Assembly (NCBI GenBank): GCA_020465985.1
Contig: JAANYP010000250.1
Coordinates: 221,168 to 285,167, forward strand
Origin: Centrapalus pauciflorus
Lineage: Eukaryota > Streptophyta > Magnoliopsida > Asterales > Asteraceae
Reading direction: 5' to 3'
Length of the DNA stretch: 64,000 nt
The notes under the pieces are model-generated. The model was not told the DNA's origin. It was given only the letters and a program-made list of their open reading frames with translations, and did not search any database. Below, in pieces: positions 23,708 through 36,616 of this stretch. Made by a program: the position numbers and the translations under genes. How positions within the stretch are numbered: the first letter of the stretch is position 1; each line of letters begins with the position of its first letter.

Positions 23708-26188
23708 TGTAACAACCTAGTCTGAACCGAACTTTAATTTCAGCATTTGAATCAATAATGTAATTTAATTACATTATTTGAATTGTAATTTAATTAATTA
23801 ATGAAAATTATTAACTAAGTTAAATATTTATGTTTCAAATTATTTAAATGATCAAATAAAAGAGATGTAAAATACAAAAGTGGAAGGGGTTAATTTCACA
23901 TAAAGCTAAATGAAGTATATAAACTCAAATTAATGGTCATTTAACAACATTTAAGAATTTGACTCTCTCTCTCTACCTTCTCTCTACCCTACGGCTTCAT
24001 CAACAAAACATCAAGAATTTCATAAACCTTGCATTAAATTGAAGAATTAAGACAATAGGGAGTTACAAGAAGTTATAAGCATCATCAAACAACAAGAATT
24101 TAAGGTAAGAATTATTTAAATTTCGAAATATTATGAGTATTGGTTCGGTTTTGTTAAAAACCGAAACCTAGCATTATACATGTGGAATTTGATGGTTGCG
24201 TGTTTAAGTTTTTAGTAGATAATCATGTGCTTAAGTTAGAAGCGTTCGCTGGTAACCAAAGCGTATCGTTCCCGCAACCACTTTGGTACTTTGTTTATAG
24301 CTTTTTTAGGTTATGCAATAGAAGGGGGCTAAATGTTGAAGAAACAAAAATCAGTGGTTGAATCGTCCAAAATAAGTACAAATCTGAGTTTTTATAAAAA
24401 TAGGTGTTCTTGACAAAAAAAAAATGATTATTTTGGATGATTTTGATCAAATAATGATGTTTTTGATAGGGAAAATTATATAAAAACAACCTAAATATGA
24501 TAATATAACATTATATTAAGTTGCATGTTAATGAAAATGAGTTTACTGAAATTTAAGTAAAAATCCGTAAGTATAAAAAGATGAACATCAAGAACAATTT
24601 CTGGAAAATTTCTAAGTACGGATCCGAATTCGGATATAGTACCCAATTCGGATGTTCGTTTTTCGGATCTATTTTTGGATGAAAACACTTGTTTCGGATG
24701 AGAGTGGTCCGAACTCGGATGACCCGGGTTCGGATGGTCTAATTCGGATGCCTATTTCGGATGGCCATTTCGGTCCGAATCCGGAGGATCTGAATCCGGA
24801 TGGTCCGAATTCGGGTGACCTATTATACATATTTTTAAATAATCAATTAAATGATATAAGACCCATGATTTTATGATAAAATATTAATAAATAAAGCAAT
24901 ATGATACACACACACGCATATATATATATATATCTTTTGAAATTCAAGGGAACCAAGAAAACGAACGAAACGATTGATGAGTTATCAGTTATCAGAATCA
25001 GATAAAATAAAGATTTTGAAGCTAAAAACTAATGATATGATATGATATAATTCTGGACAGGTTCAGTTAAAATCTGAACAAAGATCTAAAGATTTAAAGA
25101 TACTGAAAGCGGGTCATAGAATTGAAAAGAATTGACAGAGATCAGATAGACAAAGATTAAAGATAAAATCCTGGGATAACTCAGGTGGTGGATTTTAAAT
25201 CTGCTTGATAAAGACCACAGAACCAGTGGTTTATAGATATTCAGTTTTGCATGCTAGACTTCCTCTTGAGACATATTGTTGATGATAGATTATTTGACAT
25301 TCATATATGTTCAGCTGGATTGAGACCTGTGCTCACCATGGTTCGGTGATGCCCTGTGGATCATGATAGCTATTTGACTTATTATTCCGCATGACATTGT
25401 ACTTACAGTTCATTTCAGATATTGCTATAAAATTATTGCTATCATGACTTTGATTACTATGCTTTCCTTATTGATCGCATCTTTGACATATCGATTCAGC
25501 TTAGCATGATTAGCCTTGTCGGTCTATTGTTCTAGACCTAGCTATGTCACCAGTTCTATTGAACTTGGTATTGATACTCCGATGTTCCCCCATGAAGATC
25601 GCCGGTAGCTAGCCCAGCATAAGTGGATAGCTTCCACTAAAAGCGTGAGCGTGGGCTGAACATCATCCGCTTCTATGATTACTATGTCTCAATCATGAGT
25701 GGCTGTAGCGGCAGTCCAGACATATCACGCTTTGACCCATGATCCGCTTGATTAATGCATGTAATATGAAAATCTATATTCTCACTAAGCTTTGCTTACA
25801 GATGTTGTTTACACTTTTTACAGGAAAAGATAAAGGAAAGTCACCTGCTGGACCTAGTTCATAGGTCTTACAAGATCAAGATTGAAGTTTTCTAAAGACC
25901 ACAACTCAACAAACCCTTCGGTACTGATTGGCAGATAATAATTGTGGTGGTCTGGGTAGATTTGATTTGAATGTATGACGACATGAATTAGATTAGTCTT
26001 GTGCCCTTTATAAGTTTAATTTGAAAATTGTAGTTCATACTAAAATCTGTATTAAACTTATCCTAATATTTTGTACTGTAATTTGAAATTTCGCAACTTA
26101 ATTACTCCATCTTAGTTATGATTGATATCGTGTTGCATGATGTGGGACCTAGACTCTGAGGACTGCCCCGTAAGGAGTGGTCTTCACA
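23708..26188 (+). repeat. Tekay-like gypsy LTR, right (plus) copy
   Basis: Runs from TGTAACAACCTAGTCTG to GTGGTCTTCACA, about 2.48 kb, inverted relative to 17220-19649. The motif cluster of CCGAATTCGGAT type is at 24610-24820. No 5-bp duplication is shared between its outer flank (CCAAC) and the outer flank of the left copy (GCGTG), as expected if this is not one normal element. Confidence 0.8.
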
Positions 26189-26288
26189 CCAACACACTCA
26201 TGACTGCAGTGAAACAAGAAAAACGTTAGGAACATAGCAGCAAGTAAAAGAAAGACAGTTAGATGGTTTAAAATAGAAAGCAGGGGTC

Positions 26289-27078
26289 CTACCAATGCCC
26301 CCTTTTGTTATTATGGGAAGAGTGGCAGGGTCCCCCCCAGTGGCGATTCATCCCCAGCAAAGCGAGCACAAGGTTGGGGTAGGTCCTCAATTTAAAAGTT
26401 TCGCGAGCAAGTAAGGCCAGAAGGTCAACATCCAGGTCCCTGGTTTCAGGGGGACAGGTTAACGAAATGGGACGCCCCCCTGCTCTCCATACCAATACGC
26501 CCCTGTCACTTGGGGGAACAATCGTGTCGTCTACCCAGAAAAAAGCCCCCCTCCATTCACGCAGTCCCTGCGGGGGGTCGACAAACACATCGAGTACAGG
26601 GGCTTTTCTCCTCTCTAAGCTGAACCAGTCCTTCAGGCAGGTTAACTTGAAAAAAATACCGAAACAGGGGAACAGAAGGGATACCACCTAGGGCTTTGCA
26701 AGCCGCCTCAAAAACGGTGATTCTCAACACTGCCAAGGGAGACATCTGCCCTGGATGAGTTTTATAATGTTTTAACAAGGAAAGATAGAAGGGAGTGAAG
26801 GGGAGTCGGAGATTCCCAACAGAAAACTGCTTGGTGTACAAAGCTACCTTGCCCTCTGGAGGAGAAAGTGCTGTTGATCGACGGTTCGGAAGCAGAGGAT
26901 GAAGATCAGTAGGAACACCATATTCGGCTAAGAAGACCTTGAACTCGGAATTGGTAAGGGTACATGGTACTTTACCCGCTGAAGGTGCGGTTGGCATAAT
27001 CACAAGAAGAAAAATAAAGGAGGAAGGAAGAATAAGGCTAACCTGGGAAGGTAAGGGCGTCGAAGAAATGCTGAGCAA
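26289..27078 (-). pseudogene. Antisense gene of the Tat element (gypsy-type transposase-like)
   Basis: On the strand opposite to gag, just upstream of the 3' LTR. The 5' frame (from 27078) encodes FKVFLAEYGVPTDLHPLLP, FTPFYLSLLKHYKTHPGQ and ITVFEAACKALGGIPSVPLF. From about 26680 the similarity continues in another frame (KDWFSLERRKAP, LREWRGAFFWVDD), so there is a frameshift. The pattern matches the 'putative gypsy-type transposon' family that I associate with antisense ORFs of Tat elements. The function of that family is unknown; its position and orientation are characteristic. Confidence 0.65.
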
Positions 27079-27713
27079 ACCGCACAGTGAGGGTGAAAAA
27101 GTTTTAAAAGGAAGTTAAGAGAAGGAGCAAGTTTTTTCTTTTAAACTTTGAAAAAAAAGCTTGAAATTCAGTTTTAATGGAGGAGTGGGGAAGTAGGCGG
27201 GAATAACACAGGACACATGTCATTCCCCTATTAACCCCGCCTGAAACGTGAAGAGAGATGTGATAGTTAAGAGACGCACCACGCGCGCGTGAGTTCTTGT
27301 CGTCATGATCTTCATTAAATAACGCTTACGCCGCCTCGCAGGGTGTCTAATTAAGCAAATATCCCCTAGGGCGCATTGAATATTTTTATAACTTAATTGG
27401 GTGAGCATCAGAAGGCTGAAAATTAGCCGTTACCCAAGGCTACCATGTGACCGTTACATTTTGGAAAATGCCACCCGCGTGATATTCAACCACCCCGACT
27501 TAAACACTCCAGGCGTCAATGATTCCAACCGCCTCGCTTCCGATGTCCAAGGCGTTTAGTGGTCTTGCCATGTCACTTCACGTGTTCTAGGTATTGTGTT
27601 ACACATTTGTCTTACCAGTAAGTTCCTAAGCAAGCCATTAACGACTCGCCTGGAAACTTCAGAGCCAAAGCATAGTCTTCTAAAGTTCTAGCCAAAACTG
27701 TATGTTTTCACTA
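27079..27713 (+). other. Tat 3' untranslated spacer
   Basis: No reading frame of note. This is a moderately GC-rich spacer between the antisense gene and the polypurine tract. It would carry the promoter of the antisense gene, but no clear TATA box was identified. Confidence 0.5.
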
Positions 27714-27727
27714 GAACTTGGGGGACT
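27714..27727 (+). other. Polypurine tract of the Tat element
   Basis: GAACTTGGGGGACT lies directly before the 3' LTR, the normal position for plus-strand DNA priming. Confidence 0.65.
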
Positions 27728-28292
27728 TGTTTACTTGGGTCCAATCCCGAATTGATCCACAGGCCCAAAGAGCCCAACCCACCTTCTATCCGCTACTCAG
27801 GCCTGCCATAAGACCCAAGGTCATTCACCTGACCCGCGGAGGGCCCATGGAGCGACAGATCTGTGAGCTGCAGGAGCCTGTCGGACGACAGGCGTTATGC
27901 AGAGAAGGAAGAAAAAACGGGGTCTCTAATTGGCTCCCAAGGGATCATGGAGGTCACACACATGCACGTTCTTCCCCAGCCAATAAGATTCTTCCAAACG
28001 AGCGCCTCACCTGGAATAGAGAAGGTATAAATAGGGTTCTCATCATCAAGATAAGGGTAATGTTCATTTCACCATTTTCACTGATATTTTCCTCCCAACC
28101 TTTACTCTCTAGCATGGCGGCTGACTTTGGCATCAAAGTGTCCTCACAGGGGCTCTCCCTGTGTTGACACTAACGATAGCTTTCTCGTTTCTTTGTTGCA
28201 GGCCTTCTAATCCCTTTCCTGAATCCTCTCGAAGCATTACCTAGCTAGTTATCACTTTAACCCATAATTATTGATTGCCAGACGCACAAACA
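27728..28292 (+). repeat. Tat 3' LTR
   Basis: 565 bp, TGTTTACTTGGGTCCAATCC to GCACAAACA, followed by the target duplication GTACA. TATA box at 28026-28033. It lacks the 82-bp insertion of the 5' LTR. Confidence 0.88.
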
Positions 28293-28780
28293 GTACATTA
28301 AAAAAAACTAAACTAAACGTAAAATTTTTGTTGAAAATCGGAAAACTAAAGTACGTTGTCCAAACTTGTATTTTTGACTTTGAACAAAGGATGTCTTGGT
28401 TGACTTTCTAGAAATTGAACTTTCACCTTTCTGGATCTACCACTTCTGCACCTTTTATGCTTCACCTTGTCTCCATTCTTTACTTCACTCTTTTTATTCA
28501 ATTATCACCATTATATTTATTACCATTCAAAATCCAAACCAACCCATTTGTATAATCAGTGGAAAAAAAAATCTGGAGTTTGATTATGAACAAAGGCAGG
28601 AACCTTCATTCACATTTTTAAGTATGACCATTTTCAATTTTGAGGTATGATTTCGAAACTCACACTCTTATTACTTGGATTGTGATTTAATATAAGAGAT
28701 AATATTGATAGGCACAAAAAGACCTCAATCTAACCCGTTTATTGAAACCTAATAAGTGGTTTACTAAATAATCCCAAAGC
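28293..28780. other. Sequence between the Tat and Copia elements
   Basis: Starts with the Tat target duplication and continues the sequence interrupted at 15623. T-rich, with an 84-codon open frame at 28396-28650 that has no recognisable domain or coding character. I see no supported gene. Confidence 0.4.
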
Positions 28781-28817
28781 TGTTACACTGTTACATTCGT
28801 TGTAACTTGGCAGATTG
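28781..28817 (+). repeat. Start of a Copia LTR, split by Athila
   Basis: TGTTACACTGTTACATTC may be the LTR start. The sequence leads into CAGATTG and is interrupted by the Athila element at its GATTG target. It resumes at 44382 with GATTGTCAAAGGTGTCC. The precise LTR start is uncertain by several bases. Confidence 0.45.
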
Positions 28818-29921
28818 TGACGGGCCGTCGTTGTGACACGTAGAAATAATCCTTATATCTACTATTTAGCTCAGAGATGTAAGGGTTGAATCCGCAGGGA
28901 GTGCGTTTGTAATTAGGGTTAGACGGTTAGCTTGTGAGTTTTATTGAAAGCACTTAAAATTGTGAATCGGTTGATTTAAATGATTTGTTTAGATCAATGA
29001 CTTACAACTACTTTGTGACTAAATTAATGGCAAATAACTAACGTTGTAAATTAACAAACAAGTGAAGGATAACCACTCACGAAATCACCACGGCATAAGT
29101 ATTACTCACTCGAATTTCATACAACAATTACATAGACATAATTAATTGCACGATTAAATTACTCAGACATGTTTTAACCAATAACTCTCAGCATAGCGCA
29201 TGCAATATTCATTACTTGTCTTAATCCCTAAGCTAATGGACTCGACATAAATAATAATACTACTATGAACTATCTTGCTTTTACCAATCAAAACATACAA
29301 TCATAATCATAACCGAATGCTTATCATTTGATTACACATAGAATATTTCAATCAATACGAATACATCAAAACATATAAAAATTCAAGTAAAGTAAACTTA
29401 GTCGTAGATCCTCCGTAAACGGCTAAAGTGATTAGCTGTTCATTGTTTGCTCTTCAATGGTGTAGATCTGAGGCATAATGTAGCTTGCGAATCACCGTCT
29501 TCGTACTTGTGTTGTGAATCCACTCCGGCAGGGCTTCACCAACTCTTTTGACACGTTCGGGCCTTCTCTCAATGGCTGCCATCGACCTCTATTTATAGAG
29601 GAGTTGAGTTTAGGGTTTCTGAGGCTGGAAAACGTGTTTTTGCGCCGACCCAGGGAATGCCAGGCGCAGGCCTACGCCCCCCCTGCGCCAGGGGTACGCT
29701 GGGCTACGCTGGAAGTGCTTTGGATCGCTCAATCTTTCTGTTTTGCAGCGCAGGGTGGCGCAGGCCTGCGCCCCCTTCGGCTCGGTTCGCGCTGAATTTT
29801 CTCGAGAAGCTTTGACCTCTTGACCCTGAAACATAAATTTGGAGTAATGGAAGTAACGAAGTATCGTTGCTTAAAATGAACATAAAATGACTCCGAAACA
29901 TATAAAATTATAGCCTTATCA
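28818..29921 (-). repeat. Athila 3' LTR
   Basis: 1,104 bp. It contains a TATA motif (minus strand TATAAATA at 29597-29590) and GC-rich pieces around GGCGCAGGCCTGCGCCCC at about 29755-29775. The reading frames seen here have counterparts in the other LTR and are not genes. Confidence 0.9.
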
Positions 29922-29936
29922 AACCTCCCCAACTTA
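29922..29936 (-). other. Athila polypurine tract
   Basis: Minus strand AAGTTGGGGAGGTT immediately before the 3' LTR's TGATAAGG. Confidence 0.7.
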
Positions 29937-30981
29937 ACTCTTGGTCGTCCCCGAACAAGCTTTTGGAATCAGAACTAACTATGTACCGGGCATGTATTAG
30001 CAATGACTCTAGGAATTCTATGTTAAGCTAGCCTTCACACTAATGCATTAAAATTTTAACATGTAAATTGAAGACGTTTTCACTTAAAATTTATATCCCT
30101 TAGAATTTATATAATGTATCTCACTCTTGGAAATACCATTTTAGCTCAAGGTTACGAAACTTAATACATGTGGGTCTTTTGACCATCTTTTCCTCTTTGC
30201 ATGTTTATGACTACGTTTTCTTTTCAATACCATGCTTCTATCTATTTTCTTTTCAACTTAGATTATCTAGATTGTCCATGTAACGAGATTTCAGTCAATC
30301 ACTCCCAAACCAGATGGTTTTAGGGGATTAGGCATGAATGGTACCCCTATGGACTTAGTTTCCCAAATTATCTAGACTACAATTAATTCATTTTTGAGGC
30401 TAAACATGATTAGTTCTCCCCCTTATTGCACGGGTTTCCAAAATCTTTTGACACATTACTTATATTTAAGCCCAAATACATTTTAACGTACTTGAATTCA
30501 TTTTACATAGAAAAAATTTTAATTTATTATTACGACTCTTTTCTTAATTATAGAATATCCTTTCAACACTAGCCAATTCCTCGTACATTTTCTATGTATC
30601 ATCATGTTCCACAGCCTGATCGGCAAACAAGACTCAATTGGGGAAGATAAGACTGACTACATAAACATTATAACTCAAAATACGACTCGGCTAGAAACTA
30701 GAAATAAACGAAAACTACGAAAAAGAAATTAAATGCAATACAGATTTAAAATAAAATAAAAGACAGAAAAATAAAGAATAAGGAAAGATAGTACCCGATC
30801 ATTCGAATGGAGGAGGCAGAGGAGGACCGAAGACGCTGTTCAAGAAGTCGACATACGGGTTTTGGCTCGTGGTGAATTGTGCTGTAGGCGGGACCAAGTG
30901 AGTAGGAATCTGGTCTGGGAGCTCCTGCCTGCCATGCGCCGGATAGCGCTGATAAGTGACCATGGCAGGGTCGTAGGTCTG
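29937..30981 (-). other. Athila 3' untranslated region
   Basis: AT-rich sequence between the accessory gene relic and the polypurine tract. No reading frame with coding character was seen. Confidence 0.5.
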
Positions 30982-31840
30982 TTAGTTGGGCATCATGTAA
31001 TCATTATATGACTGATGTGGCATACCAGCCACGGAGTCCTCGTGGTGTCGGACTCCCTCCCAGTATGCCCAGTTATGGTGTTGGTAATAGGCATTTTGGT
31101 ATGCCAGGGCTCTCTGCCCGTCCTGAAGCTGATCTACCCGACCCGACAAGTGATCGACCCTATCATAAATATGGGTCATTCGCCCATTCATCTCATCTAA
31201 TCTTTGGGTCACGTCCTCCCGGTACTCACCTTGACCCACTATTAAGTCATCTAACCGCCTCATGACGCGGTCAAAATCAACACTGTCATTACCTCGACTG
31301 TGCGAGGTAGACACCCCTCTGTTCGGCTCTTCGTGCCGAACTTCTGCTTCATTAGCGGTCTTCTCCTCTCTCTCTCCTCTCGTCCTCAGTATAGTCCTCG
31401 ATATACGGCTGATTTGTCTCCATGTCGAATATCTCGAACCCTTCATCAACTTTCCTAAAAATCACGGTAGGGAACATGGCAGCCATAATGTACGTCGCCG
31501 AAACAGGGGAAACCAGGGAATCGGGTGAAAGTGAACCCGTCCTCTCGAGGAATTTAGAGATCAACCAAGCATGGGGGATGATCGTCCTCTCTCGAGTATC
31601 GTACATGGCCCATATATCATTCATGACTGTCTATGCGAAGGACAGTCTGGGCTTACCCTTGAGATGGGCATGCAGAACCGTAATATCCATACCTTAGATA
31701 GGTCACTATCACGAGGCAAGATGTTATTCACAATGATCTTGAGAAGCACCTTACACATCGGGTTCTTTGTCACGTTCTTCTCGACATCTACAATTTTTGC
31801 CAACCAACCACAATATGTATGAGAAAAATCAAACTATGCA
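30982..31840 (-). pseudogene. Athila accessory (env-position) gene, copy B
   Basis: Minus-strand pieces in order: YCGWLAKIVDVEKN and KVLLKIIVNNILPRDSD (31835-31700); then WAMYDTRERTIIPHAWLISKF and SATYIMAAMFPTVIFRK (31624-31352); then, after a frameshift, a hydrophilic coiled-coil-like tail with heptad-type spacing (RMTHIYDRVDHLSGRVDQLQ) ending near 30982. It resembles, in divergent form, copy A at 35404-36616. The N-terminal part is missing. Such genes lie where Athila elements carry an env-like or other accessory ORF; its function is unknown. Confidence 0.6.
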
Positions 31841-31876
31841 ATTTAAATTTCACAATTTCGCTCAATTAAATTTAGA

Positions 31877-32007
<131 letters not shown>

Positions 32008-32538
32008 TTTACGCTCTAATTTTTGCATCCTTCTATATATAGCTTATAATTTGCCAACAATTTAAATGCTAAACATCTACTTAATTTTCAATACAATTCC
32101 ATTTAGCACATAAACTCACTTTCTAGCAAATTACCCAAATTTTATAATTTAATCATTATGTGCACATTTAGGCAACCAGCTTTATAAATCCAAATTAATT
32201 TCTAGATATTAACTATGGCAAATTAACGAAAATAACAAGTAAACACATATCTCATCAAACATACATCAAGGTTATCATCAAATTCATTCAATTTCACATA
32301 CTTTAACTCTAGAAAGTCAAAATCACCATGAAAACTCCATAGATGACCATGAAGCTCAATATTTCATTTTTGCTCAAAAAATATGCAATAAGTTGCATTT
32401 GCTTAGTAAAAACACTGACCTTAGTGATTGGAAGCCTAACTTGGTAAAAATCTAGCCTTTTTATTCATCACTTTCTCACCCAAAAATCCTTCAAAATGGA
32501 TGAAACTACCCACAAGGAAGTGATTTCTAGCCTAGATC

Positions 32539-32542
<4 letters not shown>

Positions 32543-32602
<60 letters not shown>
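32543..32602. repeat. (TA)n microsatellite
   Basis: About 30 TA units. Confidence 0.95.
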
Positions 32603-32605
<3 letters not shown>

Positions 32606-32792
32606 AATGTGGGTGTTATGGGGCTTAGATTTGTAAATTTTGAGCACCGAAAATGGGATGTAGGAGGTATGGCCGCACACCAAGCGTAGGTTAAAGCTCT
32701 AGGGTTTGTGAGAATGAAGAATGATGCTGTTATAAAATGTGGTCTAAAAATTTTGTGGGGGGCTACATTAATTAACTTATCGTTAGAACCTA

Positions 32793-35019
32793 TGTGACAC
32801 CCTTGCCACAATAAACCACCATTATAAAAAACCCAGGATTAATCATCACATAAATTATTACATAATAATCTGAATGCTTAAACAGTGCGGAAGCATTAAT
32901 GTACATAAATAAATAGTACAACAGTTTTAAACACCCTACGGTGCTACAAGGTTCCAATACTAAGTCTACATACCCAATACATTATTACATCACCCAGAAT
33001 ATATTACAACATTTGTCCCATAGCACATTTACCGATTGAGTAGTATCAAATATTCCAAGACTTCACAAACGACCTAACTAGAAGGTCCCGCAGCAGATTT
33101 CCATTTTTCCTGTAAAAATCCAACAACTGAGGGGTAAGTGAATGCTTAGTGAATACCAATGATTTTACGCATTCCACAAATCCTTATGATGCCCCCCAAG
33201 AGTAACCGCGGTAACACATACCGTATACTCCACTCGTACTCAAAGTACGCAAACCCGAGCCGCAGCTCCTTCGAGATGACACTCGGCATAAGAAAAACCA
33301 ACCATCTAAGGCAGACATAACATCGGGGATGACCTACTGTCTATCCTGATCACAGAGGTGTCAAACTCTTGGTCATATATCACAGTAACATCAGAGTACA
33401 GATTCGACCCGCAGGTCCATCGATAGGATGCACAACAAATGAACAGACATGCAACAAGTATGAATGTGCATCAACATAAATGCAAGTTAGTAGAGTGCCA
33501 AACGAAAGTGAAACAACATGCCTCAGCAGGCAAAGCAAACATAAAGCAGATGCAGACATGTTAAAATCAAAGGTACTCACAGTGGGTGCGTTAGTTAACT
33601 TCAAGTTATCTTATTTCTCTTCGGAATTTCAACCTGACTCAAAAGTACCCCGCTGTGGGTTAAACAACATCACAAGGGACCTGTTACATTTCCATAAGAA
33701 AATCATATCATAAACATGTTCCTCAACACATGTACATCAAGTCGTACAATTAAAAGTGTTACAACATTCGGAACCTTCATTCGAAACTCACGTTATAAAC
33801 CATCATTTAGGGTGCTATTATTCTCAAATAACCCTTCATTACATGCCTTAATATAATACCAAAAATATCCCAAAGTGTAATTAATTAACCATAGTTTCGG
33901 GTCCTTAAAAACCTATCCGAATTACACACATACTGCAGCCAACTCGCCGAGTTGGTCCAGAGAACTCGCCGAGTTCAGGTCCGAAGTTCGGATCCTCGGC
34001 CGGATTTCGGACCCATCCGAATTACTTTACCCATCCGAGTTCGGGTCTCATCCGAGTTCGGTTCCATATCAGTTCGGGTCTCATCCGAATTCGGGTCCCA
34101 ACCAGATTCGGATCCAACCACTTATGCATTTTTGAAGATTTGTTCAAGTGTTCTTGGGAACTCGCCGAGTTCACCATAGAACTCGCCGAGTTCACCAGCA
34201 GTTCTGCACTTGCAACTTACGGGTTTTATACTAAAAATTACCAAATTCGATTTCTAGTCACATGCAACTTGAAATAATGTTTTATTAACATATCTTGAAT
34301 GTTTCTACATCATTTTCTATATCATTAACACTCAGATTCGTCCAGATTGGACCAAAAATGAAGATTTTTCTCAAGAACACTAAAGTTCAACAAAAATTCA
34401 GATTTCTAACCTTTTAGGACGATTCAAACAACGATTCTTGTTTCCAATGCTTCAATAATCATCCAAGAATGATTTCCAACTATTATAACAAACATGCATC
34501 AACGATTTCTCAGGTTTTAATTCCGAATTTTATGCATTTTATTCTCAAAATAAACCCCCAAATTTGAGAAATGATATTCTTACCTTACTTTCCTTTGATT
34601 CCTGATAATATTCAGATTACTTTCATGAATCTTGATCCACAAATTCGATTTTCAACAGATTTTAGAGAGAGATCCGAGAGAGAGTTGAGTTTTAGAGAGA
34701 GAGAGAGAGTGAAATGAACCAAAATGAAAGACTTTGAGTCTTTTATTCCCATCTTCAGCTATTGGCACAACTAACCCCTCAACTTATCTGATTTCAGTAA
34801 ATACTGATTTTATCTTAGTTTTATCATCACTGACATTTATAAATCATAATACTCCATAATAATTCAAAATTCTCAAATTTCTTAATTTCTTAAAATAGCA
34901 ACCAACTTTTAAATATCCGGAAACATAATCATTTTTCATAATCCAACTTATTTATATTTATTACAAAATATCCAACTTATTAATCTAAATTACAATAATT
35001 TAGATTTAAGGATGTTACA
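32793..35019 (-). mobile_element. Solo LTR, Tekay-like gypsy
   Basis: 2,227 bp, minus strand TGTAACATCC (35019) to GGGTGTCACA (32793). A perfect 5-bp target duplication ACCTA flanks it (32788-32792 and 35020-35024). No internal sequence accompanies it, so it arose by LTR-LTR recombination. It is distantly related to the LTRs at 17220 and 23708 (shared ATGCAACTT...AATGTT and GACGATTCAA blocks). It carries four AACTCGCCGAGTT palindromes and the ATCCGAATTCGGGT cluster at 33940-34190. Confidence 0.88.
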
Positions 35020-35024
35020 ACCTA

Positions 35025-35403
35025 CCCTCCCCAACTTAGACCTTTGTGACGTCCTCGTCACATTAAAATTAATTAATCCGTTAATAACATTGAGAGATAG
35101 ATCAATACTCATTCCTTATTCATAACAATTAAATTTAAACAACTAAATAATATTCAAATAAAATTCAACTTTTTAATAAATAATATAAAATAAACACATC
35201 ACACTTTTAAAAATAAAAAAAACAAATAAAGTACGATTACAATCCAAATAAAATAAACAAACCACATCAGAAACAAACCAAACCAATCTTGAATGTTATC
35301 ACGCAATAAACAAACCAATCATACTCAAATAATAAAATCAAAGGTCTTTTGGAGGAGCGACGACTTCTTCTAATTCGCCAACTGTTATCTAGATATTGGT
35401 GAG
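35025..35403 (-). other. Athila internal non-coding sequence
   Basis: AT-rich sequence between accessory copy A and the solo LTR insertion. It starts with CCTCCCCAACTTAGACC, itself polypurine-like on the minus strand. No gene seen. Confidence 0.45.
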
Positions 35404-36616
35404 CTAGTCAGAATGCACTTGAAGCAGCTGATTATTTTTCTGTTGGCTTTCTCGAAGTGTCTCGATTTCTTTAAGCAGCATGTTGTTTGTGTTCACCAAA
35501 TCTCCAACTATTCCCTCCAGTTTATCGACCTGATCCCATACAATATCAATAGTCTCGATCCTCTTCCATGGTCTCTGGTCTTCCTCATCGACTTCCATTC
35601 AGACTTTTCCTTTATTGCTTTGTCCTTCAGGCGTGTGTTCAGGGGCTTTAAACGGGACTTGGGTCACTTTAGCAGTTTTAGGGCAACGAATTTGGAGTCC
35701 TATTTTGGTGCGCTCAAATATTAACCCTATCATAGTAATCCTTGTAAACCACGTGATATTCGGGTTAAGGAACCTTATGGGCAACTCTTCCAAAACTGCT
35801 TTTTCTATAACGAATAACTCAGTAAGCATCCTACAGTGAGGGTAATCCACTCCCTGACCCATTACATGACACTCCCATAGATTTTGCATGATGATATACC
35901 CCAACGACACAATCGGGTATCCGGTCATTAGGGCGTGTACTAGTTAGATTTCCTGAGGTCTCACATAAGTAGTGTCTTGGTGACGTGGAAGCACGTTAAA
36001 AATAACTAGCTTCCACATGACCTTGGCCAAAGGGCATAAATCTCCTCTATTAAAGGTAGTGTAAGTCCGGACATCTCTAACAGGGATTCCAAAAACTGTA
36101 GCTATCATTTTATCCCATTGGTTAGCCTACTTATTTACTTTACGCATTCTACTCCCCTGGGTATTAGTCAATGTCCAGAATTCCCTAGGACGTGGTGTCA
36201 CAGTGTCAATAAGAAATTCATCATACAACTTATTCCTAGAGATTGACACTTCTTTATTTCCCACCATCCCCACTAGCTCAAAATCATAATCCTCAAAATT
36301 TTCAATTCTACGCATAGTGGCGAACCACTGTTGGATCCAGCTAGTGTGAATATACGGTAATTCCCACATAACAGCTCTAGCCCACCCCAAACGCTCAAAC
36401 GACTCTATAATATCAAAATCATAAAAAGTCAGCCTCTTTTAAGGTACACTCTATGAGAAACCTAGGTGGTTTGCCATTATTCGTATTTGGGGGTATTTCA
36501 GGGAATTCCGCATTGAGAGGTTTCTCAAAGCGGACGTTTTGAGGGTGGTGGGTTCTCATCCTAGGTGTTTGGGTATTTGCAGAACGGTTACTGTTGGCGT
36601 TGAATTGGGTTGACAT
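35404..36616 (-). pseudogene. Athila accessory (env-position) gene, copy A
   Basis: Minus-strand order: MSTQFNANSNRSANTQ N-terminus (36616); a one-base slip near 36420; WARAVMWELPYIHTSWIQQWF and KLYDEFLIDTVTPRPREFW (36390-36127); a gap with a stop near 35945; then TGYPIVSLGYIIMQNLW and LNPNITWFTRITMIGLIFE (35928-35599). A coiled-coil-like C-terminus follows (VDKLEGIVGDLVNTNNMLLKEIETL, 35598-35404). This resembles accessory proteins of Athila-type elements. No transmembrane env character is visible. Non-functional because of the frameshift and stops. Confidence 0.6.

Larger units (their letters stand above)
15624..28292 (+). mobile_element. Ty3/gypsy Tat-lineage retrotransposon, rearranged
   Basis: Two direct LTRs (15624-16269 and 27728-28292) start TGTTTAC and end GCACAAACA. 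A perfect 5-bp target duplication GTACA flanks the whole (15619-15623 and 28293-28297). Tat traits are the primer-binding region ATTGGCGCCATCCGTGGGA, a gag with WIEDYPLPEG and YDGTGDP blocks, and an antisense gene near the 3' LTR. Protease, reverse transcriptase and integrase of the Tat type are all missing. Their place is taken by two opposed Tekay-like gypsy pieces (17220-26188). Confidence 0.85.

Noticed and set aside
26467..26691. Plus-strand frame opposite the Tat antisense gene
   Set aside because: It is the shadow of the minus-strand conserved protein.
28396..28650. 84-codon frame between Tat and Copia
   Set aside because: T-rich composition, no domain, no splice or promoter support.
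29514..29795. 93-codon frame, also seen at 43964-44245
   Set aside because: Both are inside Athila LTRs; the GC-rich repeats give open frames on several strands.
33380..33713. Frames inside the solo LTR
   Set aside because: Non-coding LTR sequence bounded by the ACCTA duplication; no domain.
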